From a bacterium (lineage in GTDB: Bacteria > Patescibacteriota > Minisyncoccia > Minisyncoccales > MHMH01), in assembly GCA_030648815.1 (NCBI GenBank), contig JAUSHA010000042.1, positions 1-20,456 of the forward strand: a stretch of 20,456 bases of DNA, written 5' to 3'. The translations under genes were made by a program, and so were the position numbers. Below are positions 12,472 through 19,425 of the stretch, piece after piece (within the stretch, counting starts at the first letter, position 1; each line of letters opens with the position of its first letter). Under the pieces are notes generated by a model. That model searched no databases. It was given only the letters and a program-made list of their open reading frames with translations, and had not been told where the DNA came from.

Positions 12472-13885
12472 GACGCGGAAATAACGGCTGGCTTTTTTTA
12501 GTTTTTATTTGTTCCATTATTTTCTCGGAAGTTTCCGGCAAAAACGGCTTCAATAACTCGGCTATTTCTTTAATGGCTGATAATAAATCACCGATAACTT
12601 CTTCTGATTTTTCTTTATCCTGAGCAGAGTCGAAGGACCACGGTTTCTTCTCTTCAATATATTTATCGCAATAACTGATTAACTCCCAAACAGCCATCAA
12701 TGTCTCATTAAACTTAAACTCACTTAACGCCTTCTTGCAACCGTTTTTGGTTTTATTTATTTGAATTTTAAATTTAGAATTTATTTTGGATTTTGGATTT
12801 TGGATTTTGGATTTTGCAGCCATCGTGATAACCCTTGCCACCAAGTTTCCCAACCCTTTGGCCAAGTCAGAATTATATCGTTGTTCAAACTTTTCGTAAG
12901 TAAAATCACCGTCCTCTGTTGGCAGGATTTCCCTTAAGAGAAAATATCTTACCGGATCTGTTCCGTATTTCTTAACAAGCTCGAAGGGATCAATCACGTT
13001 GCCTAATGATTTGGATATTTTCTGTCCGGCGACGGTGATGAAGCCGTGAACCAAAATATTTTTAGGCAGGGACCTTTTGGAAGCAATGAGCATGGCCGGC
13101 CATAACAAGGCGTGAAATCTGAAAATATCTTTTCCAACGCAATGAATATCAGCCGGCCAGTATTTTTCGGGGAAAAGATAATTTATGAGTGCCTCAAACC
13201 ATATATATATGACTTGTGAATTGTCGCCCGGTACGGGAATGCCCCATTTCAAGTTTTCCTTGGAACGCGAACAGCTGGTATCTTCTATCCCCTGATCAAT
13301 AAAGCTTATTATCTCATTCTTTCTGGCTTCGGGCGTAATTTTTATTTCATCAGACTGAATTGCTTTTTTAACTTTATCGGCGTATTTGGAAAGTTTAAAA
13401 AAGTAGTTCTCTTCTTCAATCAACTCCGGTTTTTTCAAATGAATCGGGCATTTTCCATCTGCCAAGTCTTTCTCTTTGACGAATGCTTCACAGCCGACGC
13501 AATAAAGCCCTTGATATTTTTTCTTGTAAATATCTTCGTTCTTTTCTAATTCTTTCCATAATTTTTCTACATTGGGCCAGTGCCTTTTTTTATCGGTCGT
13601 TCTGATAAAATCGTTATTGGATAAATTTAAAACTTCGGTCAGTTTTCTGAATTCCTCCGAAATCTCGTCGGTAAATTCTTCCGGAGTTTTTCCGGCTTTT
13701 TCTGCGGCCTCTGATACTTTTTTGCCGTGCTCATCGGTGCCGGTCAAAAAGAAAACATCCTCGCTTAAAATTCGGTGATATCTGGCTAAAACATCCGCCT
13801 GAACGATTTCTAACGCATAACCTATGTGTGGCAATGCGTTAGTGTAGGCGATGCTGGTGGTGATATAAAACTTCTTATTTTTCAT
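12455..13885 (-). CDS. metG: Methionyl-tRNA synthetase
   Basis: This 476-aa class Ia synthetase charges tRNA-Met. HIGH is HIGYAL near residue 20, then TGTDEHGKKV follows. The single zinc knuckle is YCVGCEAF...KCPIH, with C-x2-C and C-x2-H ligands as I recall in the Thermus enzyme. The signature loop is KISKSLGNVIDP. The C-terminal tRNA-binding (Trbp111-like) domain of longer MetRS is absent, so this is the short form. The linker after the catalytic core has two repeat insertions: a TTTTGGA heptamer tract (12784-12816) encoding SKIQNPKSKI, and a 20-mer (12618-12637) encoding FDSAQDK. No Shine-Dalgarno is seen. The gene is divergent from the plus-strand DUF457-like gene across a 53-nt gap. Confidence 0.97.
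   Translation of the reverse strand: MKNKKFYITTSIAYTNALPHIGYALEIVQADVLARYHRILSEDVFFLTGTDEHGKKVSEAAEKAGKTPEEFTDEISEEFRKLTEVLNLSNNDFIRTTDKKRHWPNVEKLWKELEKNEDIYKKKYQGLYCVGCEAFVKEKDLADGKCPIHLKKPELIEEENYFFKLSKYADKVKKAIQSDEIKITPEARKNEIISFIDQGIEDTSCSRSKENLKWGIPVPGDNSQVIYIWFEALINYLFPEKYWPADIHCVGKDIFRFHALLWPAMLIASKRSLPKNILVHGFITVAGQKISKSLGNVIDPFELVKKYGTDPVRYFLLREILPTEDGDFTYEKFEQRYNSDLAKGLGNLVARVITMAAKSKIQNPKSKINSKFKIQINKTKNGCKKALSEFKFNETLMAVWELISYCDKYIEEKKPWSFDSAQDKEKSEEVIGDLLSAIKEIAELLKPFLPETSEKIMEQIKTKKSQPLFPRLDKFI
12618..12637. repeat. FDSAQDK-type dispersed repeat in metG
   Basis: TCCTGAGCAGAGTCGAAGGA has complementary ends (TCCT/AGGA) and encodes FDSAQDK in the MetRS anticodon-side region. From memory, near-identical words (TTCGACtctGCTCAGGA and relatives) recur many times in CPR and some other environmental genomes. 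Only one copy is in this window. Confidence 0.55.
12784..12816. repeat. Heptanucleotide tandem repeat in metG (4.7 units)
   Basis: TTTTGGA occurs four times in a row (12784-12811), followed by a partial TTTTG. On the coding strand it gives the repeating peptide KIQNPKSKI. It lies in a linker of MetRS outside the catalytic motifs. Confidence 0.85.
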
Positions 13886-13938
13886 GTTTTAATGTAAAAT
13901 GCAATTAGTTTATTCTAACACATTTTTATTAAATTTCC

Positions 13939-14397
13939 ATGATTTTAACTACCCATATGCTCGTAGGGGCGGCGGTCGCCTCAAAAATATTAAATCCTTT
14001 TTTGGCCTTGCCGCTGGCTCTTTTGAGCCACTATCTCTGCGATTTTCTGCCGCACAACGATTATTCCATTAAAAATATCATTGAGAGGCGCTGGAATAAA
14101 ACACATCGCCACTTTGTCAAAGTTTTTTTAGATATCTCTCTCGGAACACTTTTAATTGCGTTATCTTCCGGCAATAATCCGATAATTTTTACCGGCGCAT
14201 TTATTGCTATCGTGCCGGACGGTATAACTCTGCTTAGTAAGATTTTTCCGCAAAATAAATTAGCTGCCCTGCACCAAGTATTTCATGCTTCCGTGAACAA
14301 AGTCGGCGACCTTGATAGCAATAAAAAAATCCCCGTCTTCTGGGGAATTTTAAGCCAAATCATAATCGTATCAATTTCTATTATTTTTTTACGATAA
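13939..14397 (+). CDS. DUF457-like membrane protein (putative metal-dependent hydrolase type)
   Basis: This 152-aa protein is the only plus-strand gene. It begins MILTTHMLVGAAVASKI and contains ALLSHYLCDFLPHNDYS. The T-H near the start and the H-x3-D-x2-PH pattern resemble the DUF457 / YdjM group of membrane-associated metal-dependent hydrolases. Several hydrophobic helices are visible (residues about 20-38, 64-78, 80-95 and 132-151). A later histidine pair lies in HQVFHASVNK. The protein is shorter than E. coli YdjM, and catalytic activity is uncertain. No Shine-Dalgarno precedes the ATG. Its last 17 nt overlap the end of the convergent rsmI gene. The divergent 53-nt space to metG must hold both promoters, but I could not pick them convincingly. 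Confidence 0.8.
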   Translation: MILTTHMLVGAAVASKILNPFLALPLALLSHYLCDFLPHNDYSIKNIIERRWNKTHRHFVKVFLDISLGTLLIALSSGNNPIIFTGAFIAIVPDGITLLSKIFPQNKLAALHQVFHASVNKVGDLDSNKKIPVFWGILSQIIIVSISIIFLR

Positions 14398-15067
14398 CCG
14401 CAAATTCTCCCCTGATTTTTTCTTTTTCCAAGCTCTTTATTATTTCGGCAGCCGTCCCCCGGTAAATCTTTTCAAATTTTTTAGTCAGCTCGCGGCAAAC
14501 TACAATTATTGTATCTTGTATCTTGTATCTTGTATATAGGGAATTAAATTCATTGAGGGTTTTTAATATTCGGTACGGAGATTCATAAAAAATTACCGGA
14601 TACTTTGAATTGATGACTTCTTCAAAAAACCTGCTTCTTCTCTTTTTGACCGGAGGAAACCCTAAAAATAAAAACCTGTCGGTCGGGAACCCGGAGATGG
14701 AAGCAATCGCCGTTAAGGCTGAAGGACCAGGAATTGGCGTGATTTTAATATTATCCCCCAATCCGCTGATCAACAACTCCACTAACTGATTTCCCGGGTC
14801 AGAAATACCGGGAGTTCCCGCATCGGAAACCAGGGCTATATTTTTTCCTTCCCTCAAAAAGCTAATAATCTCTTCTGTTTTTTTTAATTCCGAATGCTGG
14901 TGATAGCTTAAAGTCGGCACTTTAATCTGATAATGATCCAGTAACACTTTTGTATTCCTCGTATCCTCGCACAAAATCAAATCAACCTCCGATAATATTC
15001 TAAGGGCTCTTTTGGTTATATCTTCAAGATTGCCAATCGGAGTAGCGACGATATAAAGAGTACCCAT
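14381..15067 (-). CDS. rsmI: 16S rRNA (cytidine1402-2'-O)-methyltransferase
   Basis: This 228-aa member of the tetrapyrrole-methylase fold methylates C1402 of 16S rRNA using S-adenosylmethionine. Motifs include LYIVATPIGNLEDITKRA at the N-terminus, LCEDTRNTKVLL, ALVSDAGTPGISDPG, PGPSALTAIASISGFP, FLGFPP and IFYESPYRI. It is a little shorter than E. coli RsmI (286 aa) and ends after the core domain. A TTGTATC heptamer tract (14509-14536) encodes the YTRYKIQDT stretch in a C-terminal loop. Its ATG overlaps the stop of the AI-2E-family gene by one base (TAATG), which implies coupling. The 3' end overlaps the convergent DUF457-like gene. Confidence 0.96.
   Translation of the reverse strand: MGTLYIVATPIGNLEDITKRALRILSEVDLILCEDTRNTKVLLDHYQIKVPTLSYHQHSELKKTEEIISFLREGKNIALVSDAGTPGISDPGNQLVELLISGLGDNIKITPIPGPSALTAIASISGFPTDRFLFLGFPPVKKRRSRFFEEVINSKYPVIFYESPYRILKTLNEFNSLYTRYKIQDTIIVVCRELTKKFEKIYRGTAAEIIKSLEKEKIRGEFAVIVKK
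14509..14536. repeat. Heptanucleotide tandem repeat in rsmI (4 units)
   Basis: TTGTATC occurs three times (14509-14529) and is followed by the variant TTGTATA (14530-14536). On the coding strand this is GATACAA, giving YKIQDT. It lies in a loop before the conserved VVCRELTKKFE strand of RsmI. Confidence 0.85.
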
Positions 15068-16095
15068 TACAGTACAACGGCTTTTTCTTCTTTTTTCTTC
15101 TTCAAGAAATCCCTGAAAAATTCAAAGGCTATTCCTGCCATGGGAATAGCCAAAAGAGCGCCCATAAATCCCCATAGTTTTCCTCCGACCAATAAAGCAA
15201 CCAGCACTAAAACAGGGGGCAATCCGATAAATTTTTTGGTCAAAATCGGAGTTAAGATGTTGCCCTCAATCTGCTGAATCAAAACAAAGGCGGCTATGAA
15301 AAAGGCGGCTTTCAGCCATGAGCTTGCAACTAAAATTATGCCGATAACGGCCCCGGATATGACCGGACCTATAATCGGAATGAGATTAAAAACTCCGGCA
15401 AATAATCCGAAGGAAATGGCATATTCAATGCTTAGAACATAGCCGATCAAAAAAGTAAGAACGCTGATGAAGACAGATGAAAGGATCTTTGTGCCAAACC
15501 AGCCGGCTACCTTTCTTTGGCTTTTCTCTAAGATGCTTAAAACCACGGCTTCGTATTTTTTAGGACTAAGAGCTCCTACCACTTTTTCCAAGCCCTTCTC
15601 TTCCAAGGAGAGAAAAAGCGCAATGGTCAATATGGTGATCGTGGAGAATAATCCTCCAAAGATGGCCCCTATTGCGCCCAACACGCTTGAAGAAATTCCC
15701 GAGAGCTGACCCTCTACCGTCTTGATAAATTGCTCAAAACTATCAAAGGCTTCTATCCCCAGACCTCTTAATGATGGAGAAATTTTTTCAAAATATGACG
15801 GGAAATCTTTAGAGAATTGATTTATTTCAGTGATAAATACGGGAGCTACCAGGTAGATGGAGACGCCGATAATTCCAAAAACGACTACATATATTAAAAC
15901 TACGGCCATTATTCTGGGCATTAATTTTTTCAGAAAATTAATGGCCGGATCAAACAAAACAGAAATGATTAAAGCAAAAATAACCCAAATTAAAATGTCC
16001 CTTAGTAAATAGAGAACATAAAAAAAACCGGCGGCAATGGCTATTTTTGAAATAGTCTCCCATGAAATATCCAAAATCTTTGATTGATCGCTCAT
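15067..16095 (-). CDS. AI-2E family transporter (PerM/YdiK-like permease)
   Basis: This 342-aa membrane protein belongs to the AI-2E / PerM permease family (PF01594). It has paired N-terminal helices, a soluble middle region with helices (about residues 95-150, FSKDFPSYFEKISPSLRGLG), and a helical second half. That half includes the family segment GVFNLIPIIGPVISGAVIG and QQIEGNILTPILTKKFIGLPPVLVLVALLVGGKLWG, which is strongly diagnostic. The C-terminus is basic (KKKKEEK). Family members are linked to quorum-signal, sodium/proton or other export, and the substrate cannot be told from the sequence. It sits between the M16 peptidase and rsmI with a 4-nt ATGA overlap upstream and a 1-nt overlap downstream, forming a tight operon. 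No Shine-Dalgarno is evident. Confidence 0.95.
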   Translation of the reverse strand: MSDQSKILDISWETISKIAIAAGFFYVLYLLRDILIWVIFALIISVLFDPAINFLKKLMPRIMAVVLIYVVVFGIIGVSIYLVAPVFITEINQFSKDFPSYFEKISPSLRGLGIEAFDSFEQFIKTVEGQLSGISSSVLGAIGAIFGGLFSTITILTIALFLSLEEKGLEKVVGALSPKKYEAVVLSILEKSQRKVAGWFGTKILSSVFISVLTFLIGYVLSIEYAISFGLFAGVFNLIPIIGPVISGAVIGIILVASSWLKAAFFIAAFVLIQQIEGNILTPILTKKFIGLPPVLVLVALLVGGKLWGFMGALLAIPMAGIAFEFFRDFLKKKKEEKAVVL

Positions 16096-17351
16096 TTTAT
16101 GATTTTTTCAAATAATTCCTTATCTTTAAACGGCCCGACTAAGGCTAAGTTTAAATTTTCCGGCCTAAAAATATCTTTAGCAACTTTCAAAACGTCCGCG
16201 GCCGAAACTTGATTAATCTTAGCATAAATTTCCTTCGGCGTTAAAATATCATTCTCTAATAACGCCTGAATGCCGCAGAAGGAAGCTACGGCATCCGAAG
16301 ACTCCAAAAGCAAAGTCATCTTGCCTTTCATAAAATCTTTCACTTTTTTGAGCTCTTTTGGAGAAACTTTTTCTTGAGATATTTTTTTATACTCCTTCAA
16401 AATAACCGAAACGGCTTTTTCCGCATTTTTATTATCTACACCGGCTTGAGTGACTAAGTATCCGGTATCGGGGTTTGCCTCGGCCTCGGTTCTGATATAA
16501 TAAGCCAGCCCCAACTTATCCCTAACTTCCATAAAAAGCCGCGAGCTCATCATGCCTCCTAAGATTACGCCTAAAATATCTTGAGCATATCTTTGAGGAT
16601 GAAAAAGATTGTAAGCCCTGGCGCCAAAACAAAGATGGGTTTGGTCTGTTTCCTTAAAATGCAAAAGGCATTCCGGTTGAGTTTGCCTCTCCACAACTTT
16701 TGCCTTAGGCGCAAAAGAACCGTCCTTGCTTCCGGAAAAATATTTTTTGATTTTATCTTCAGTATCTTTTTTTATCTGTCCGGCAACGCAAACAACCGTA
16801 TTAGGGGCTACATATTGACTGCCCATATAATCCGTTAGTTTCTTTTTGGTCATCTGACTGACACTTTCTTTGGTGCCGGCAATATCCCAGCCGGCCGGCT
16901 GGTCTCCGTATAAAAGTTTTGACCACAAAACTCCGACGTGAGCCATGGGGTTGTCGTAAATCATATTGATCTCTTCAGTTATAACGCCCTTTTCTTTCTC
17001 CATTTCTTTTTCCGGGATCAGGCTGTTCAAAAAAATATCGGAAACCCAATCTAAGGCCACATCAAGCTGGGAGGCGGCTACTTTGGCAAAATAACCGGTG
17101 TAATCTTCTCCCGTAAAAGCATTATAAATACCACCGATTTTATCCAAAGTTTCGGCGATTTCCAATTTATCCGGCCGATTCTTGGTTCCCTTAAAAAACA
17201 TGTGCTCCAAAAAATGAGAAATGCCGTTAATGTCTTTTTTCTCATATTTTGAACCAGTTCCCACTAACACCAAAACCGTCACCGCCTGCGTGCTCTTCTG
17301 TGGCATCGTAATAATCCTCAAACCATTTTTAAGAGTTATCTTTTTAAACAT
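16092..17351 (-). CDS. M16 family zinc peptidase (processing-peptidase-like)
   Basis: This 419-aa insulinase-type peptidase resembles bacterial PqqL/YmxG and mitochondrial processing-peptidase beta. The inverted zinc motif HFLEH (HxxEH) is followed by the third-ligand segment EKGVITEEI, so it should be active. The C-terminal half holds the inactive repeat domain, with GGMMSSRLFMEVRDKLGLAYYI. The ATG at 17351 (MFKKITLKNGLRI) is chosen over one at 17366. The earlier ATG is embedded in the TATAAT box (17365-17370) of the likely promoter and would not be in the mRNA, and family members start with this strand. The resulting leader is only a few bases. The gene ends in TGA overlapping the next ATG. 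A terminator lies upstream, so it heads the three-gene operon. Confidence 0.95.
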   Translation of the reverse strand: MFKKITLKNGLRIITMPQKSTQAVTVLVLVGTGSKYEKKDINGISHFLEHMFFKGTKNRPDKLEIAETLDKIGGIYNAFTGEDYTGYFAKVAASQLDVALDWVSDIFLNSLIPEKEMEKEKGVITEEINMIYDNPMAHVGVLWSKLLYGDQPAGWDIAGTKESVSQMTKKKLTDYMGSQYVAPNTVVCVAGQIKKDTEDKIKKYFSGSKDGSFAPKAKVVERQTQPECLLHFKETDQTHLCFGARAYNLFHPQRYAQDILGVILGGMMSSRLFMEVRDKLGLAYYIRTEAEANPDTGYLVTQAGVDNKNAEKAVSVILKEYKKISQEKVSPKELKKVKDFMKGKMTLLLESSDAVASFCGIQALLENDILTPKEIYAKINQVSAADVLKVAKDIFRPENLNLALVGPFKDKELFEKIIK

Positions 17352-17364
17352 AACTTGTTTATTC

Positions 17365-17392
17365 ATTATACATTAAATCCCCGCCAAAACAA
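17365..17392 (-). promoter_or_regulatory. Promoter of the M16 peptidase / permease / rsmI operon
   Basis: A perfect TATAAT (17365-17370) reads toward the M16 gene, with 13 nt to the ATG at 17351. The best -35 is TTGTTT (17387-17392) at a 16-nt spacing, which is only a partial match. The expected leader is very short (about 6 nt). Confidence 0.6.
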
Positions 17393-17426
17393 AAGTCATC
17401 CCCCAATGCGTGGTCGGATGACTTTT
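17391..17426. terminator. Intrinsic terminator after the 81-aa gene
   Basis: AAAAGTCATCC (17391-17401) pairs with GGATGACTTTT (17416-17426). On the minus strand the stem is followed by a T-rich stretch, 18 nt past the 81-aa gene's stop. Confidence 0.85.
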
Positions 17427-17444
17427 AATTTTCTGTTTTTTCTT

Positions 17445-17690
17445 TTATCCGCCACTATCAAGGACTTCTATTTGTGCGATTTCCGAAAAACGGATCAAAA
17501 TATGCCTTATCGTTTTTGCCTGCGGTTCTTTGGTACTTATAATATCACGATCCTTCCATTTTCCATTTCTCCACTTCTCCACGTCAACCAAGAGACCTCC
17601 GGCCAGAAATCTAGCCGCATCATCTTCCTTGTCGTCACTAAAACTTACCTCTGTTTTCCTGCCATCTCTAGTGAAAATAGATATCAGCAC
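17445..17690 (-). CDS. Hypothetical protein (81 aa)
   Basis: I recognise no family. The protein is a mix of short strands and helices with charged surfaces: LISIFTRDGRKTEVSF, an acidic helix (DDKEDDAARFLAGG), a Trp-containing turn (EKWRNGKWKDRD) and a C-terminal strand region (IRHILIRFSEIAQIEVL). The sequence pattern suggests a small alpha/beta domain. A longer frame begins at a TTG at 17717, but that codon overlaps the -10 box. The GTG at 17690 has an AAGGAG Shine-Dalgarno 7 nt upstream, so it is the better start. The gene has its own consensus promoter and terminator and is a single-gene unit between the zinc-ribbon gene and the M16 operon. Its function is unknown. Confidence 0.72.
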   Translation of the reverse strand: MLISIFTRDGRKTEVSFSDDKEDDAARFLAGGLLVDVEKWRNGKWKDRDIISTKEPQAKTIRHILIRFSEIAQIEVLDSGG

Positions 17691-17715
17691 TGTTGCGCTC
17701 CTTTCTTTTACTGGC

Positions 17716-17744
17716 AATATACCACCGATTCAAATTTTTGTCAA
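17716..17744 (-). promoter_or_regulatory. Promoter of the 81-aa gene
   Basis: TTGACA (17739-17744), a 17-nt spacer and TATATT (17716-17721) form a near-perfect sigma70-type promoter. The transcript should start near 17709, ahead of the AAGGAG site and the GTG start. Confidence 0.88.
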
Positions 17745-17750
17745 ATGAAA

Positions 17751-17773
17751 AAAGCGGGGACAGTCCCCACTTT
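17751..17773. repeat. GGGGACAGTCCCC hairpin, intergenic copy
   Basis: AAAG-C-GGGGAC-A-GTCCCC-A-CTTT forms a hairpin-capable palindrome upstream of the 81-aa promoter. Its 13-nt core (17756-17768) is identical to one arm of the palindrome inside leuS at 4630-4642. Confidence 0.75.
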
Positions 17774-17789
17774 AAAACATGGCGGGTTA

Positions 17790-17815
17790 AAAAATCAGCC
17801 GGTTGGCTGATTTTT
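17790..17815. terminator. Intrinsic terminator after the zinc-ribbon gene
   Basis: An 11-bp perfect stem, AAAAATCAGCC (17790-17800) with GGCTGATTTTT (17805-17815), has a GGTT loop. It has A/T runs on both sides and begins 19 nt past the stop of the 71-aa gene. Confidence 0.88.
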
Positions 17816-17834
17816 ATTGTCTTATTAAATATTT

Positions 17835-18050
17835 TTAACTTTTCCCGGCATCCTCCCATGCCGCAGTGATAAAATTAACTTCTTCTTCAAAAATATCCAG
17901 TTCGCCAATCTCTCCCGCCCCTAAATACATAGGCGTTGGACCGCAAAGAACCAGTGGTCTCTGTTTTTGTGGCGCTCCGCAGAAAGAACAAAACTCCCTT
18001 TCCAGATCTACTTTTCTACCGCAACCGTCGCATCGACATTCTCCGGCCAT
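17835..18050 (-). CDS. Small zinc-ribbon protein (71 aa)
   Basis: The N-terminus carries a treble of cysteine pairs: C-x-C-x2-C (CRCDGC), then ten residues later C-x2-C (CSFCGA). This is a zinc-ribbon pattern like that of many small regulatory or RNA/protein-binding domains. The second half is acidic (GELDIFEEEVNFITAAWEDAG) without a recognised domain. The frame extends to 18128, but that TTG belongs to the -35 box. The ATG at 18050 (MAGECRC) has AGGAGG about 11 nt upstream, which is long but the best available. It is a single-gene unit with its own promoter and terminator immediately downstream of glyS. Its function is unknown. Confidence 0.72.
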   Translation of the reverse strand: MAGECRCDGCGRKVDLEREFCSFCGAPQKQRPLVLCGPTPMYLGAGEIGELDIFEEEVNFITAAWEDAGKS

Positions 18051-18099
18051 TTTTTTTGACACCCTCCTTTTTTTAATAGCGCGCCTATCTATATTTCCC

Positions 18100-18128
18100 A
18101 TAATGGTACGGATCTGAAGCCCTGTCAA
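18100..18128 (-). promoter_or_regulatory. Promoter of the zinc-ribbon gene
   Basis: TTGACA (18123-18128), a 17-nt spacer and CATTAT (18100-18105) lie between the glyS stop and the gene. They give a leader of about 45 nt that contains the AGGAGG site. Confidence 0.7.
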
Positions 18129-18132
18129 GTCT

Positions 18133-19419
18133 TTAATTCGCCAGTCTTTCCCTTATGGTGGAGGCTAGGTCTTTTGTCTTCACCCTCTCTTGTTTCATGG
18201 TGTCGCGGTCGCGAATAGTAACATCATCTTTTTCCAAACTGTCAAAGTCAACCGTAAGACAAAAAGGCGTGCCGATTTCGTCTTGCGAATAATAACGCTT
18301 GCCGATATTCCCCCTGTCGTCCCAATCAACCATTAAATCCTTGCGCAAATCGTCGTAAATTTCTTTTGCCTTCTTTACCAATTCCGGTTTATTTGCCAAT
18401 AGCGGAAACACGGCTGCTTTATAGGGAGCCAGCTTAAAAGGCAACTTCAACACCACCCTCTTCTCTTCCTCGCAATAGGCCTCAAGAAGCGCCACTAAAA
18501 CCGAGCGATCCAAACCAAAAGTCGGCTCTATTACGTGCGGCCAAAATTCTTCTTCCGTCTCTGCGTCGCGATATTTTAAATTTTGACCGGAAAATTTTTC
18601 GTGGTTTCTCAAATCAAAATCGGTGCGGTAAGCCAGTCCGTAAAGCTCTTTTCGCCCAAAGGGATATTCGTATTCAAAATCAACCGTTCTCTTTGAGTAA
18701 TGCGCCCGTTCGCCTTCAGGAATTTCATTTTCGCTGATTTTTTTCAAATTCACACCCAAGTCCTTCAGCCATTCCCTCATTTCGTTTTGCCAATATTCAA
18801 ACCATTTTTCCCAATCTTTTTCTTCAACAAAATACTCAAGTTCCATTAAATTGAATTCCCGCGTCCGGAAAATAAAATTACCCGGAGTAATTTCATTGCG
18901 AAACGCCTTGCCTTGCGAAGCTATTCCGAAGGGCAGCTTCCTTCTGGTCGTATTAAGCACCTGCTTAAAATTGACGAACATTGATTGCGCAATCTCCGGC
19001 CTGAAATAAACTTCGTTTGTTTTTTCCTCGACTGGTCCGAGAAAAGTCTTTAACATCAAGTTGAATTGTTTCGCTTCGGTTAACTCCCCGCCACAATTAG
19101 AACACTCACTCTCCACCTGGTCGGCGCGGAAACGTTCGTGGCATTTTTTACACTCAACCAGCGGATCGGAAAATTCTTTCAGATGACCGCTGGCTTCCCA
19201 AACTTTCGGATTCATAATTAAAGCCGCGTCTATGCCAACCATATCGTTTCTTGTCTGAACAAAGCGCTTCCACCAAAGCTGGGCGATGTTATTTTTCAAT
19301 TCAACCCCGAGTGGACCATAATCCAGAGAATTCGCCAAGCCGCCATAAATCTCCGAACCCGGAAAAACAAAGCCCCGCCTTTTGGCTAATGAAATAATTT
19401 TTTGCATTAAATCTTCCAT
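18133..19419 (-). CDS. glyS: Glycyl-tRNA synthetase, alpha2 type
   Basis: This 428-aa class II synthetase of the homodimeric (alpha2) type, shared with Gram-positives, archaea and eukaryotes, charges tRNA-Gly. It is not the alpha2beta2 enzyme of E. coli. It begins KRRGFVFPGSEIYGGLANSLDYGPLG. A zinc-ribbon insert lies in CKKCHERFRADQ...CSNCGG. Motif 2 is FRNEITPGNFIFRTREFNLME, and motif 3 is EPTFGLDRSVLVAL. The anticodon-binding domain follows (APYKAAVFPLL). Only 6 nt separate it from the preceding DUF11-like gene. A weak Shine-Dalgarno (AAGG) sits about 11 nt upstream of the ATG, in the end of that gene, so the two are probably cotranscribed. Confidence 0.97.
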   Translation of the reverse strand: MEDLMQKIISLAKRRGFVFPGSEIYGGLANSLDYGPLGVELKNNIAQLWWKRFVQTRNDMVGIDAALIMNPKVWEASGHLKEFSDPLVECKKCHERFRADQVESECSNCGGELTEAKQFNLMLKTFLGPVEEKTNEVYFRPEIAQSMFVNFKQVLNTTRRKLPFGIASQGKAFRNEITPGNFIFRTREFNLMELEYFVEEKDWEKWFEYWQNEMREWLKDLGVNLKKISENEIPEGERAHYSKRTVDFEYEYPFGRKELYGLAYRTDFDLRNHEKFSGQNLKYRDAETEEEFWPHVIEPTFGLDRSVLVALLEAYCEEEKRVVLKLPFKLAPYKAAVFPLLANKPELVKKAKEIYDDLRKDLMVDWDDRGNIGKRYYSQDEIGTPFCLTVDFDSLEKDDVTIRDRDTMKQERVKTKDLASTIRERLAN

Positions 19420-19425
19420 AGTATT

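Noticed and set aside
12455..13885. MetRS thought to be truncated at the C-terminus
   Set aside because: The catalytic core, KISKS loop and anticodon-binding helices are complete. MetRS without the C-terminal tRNA-binding domain is a common natural form.
14381..14397. 17-bp convergent overlap of rsmI with the DUF457-like gene as a regulatory signal
   Set aside because: Short tail-to-tail overlaps are common in compact genomes and nothing else marks this one.
17355..17810. 151-codon plus-strand frame covering the 81-aa gene
   Set aside because: It crosses the terminator at 17391-17426, the promoter at 17716-17744 and two further hairpins, and has no ribosome site. The minus-strand gene is better supported.
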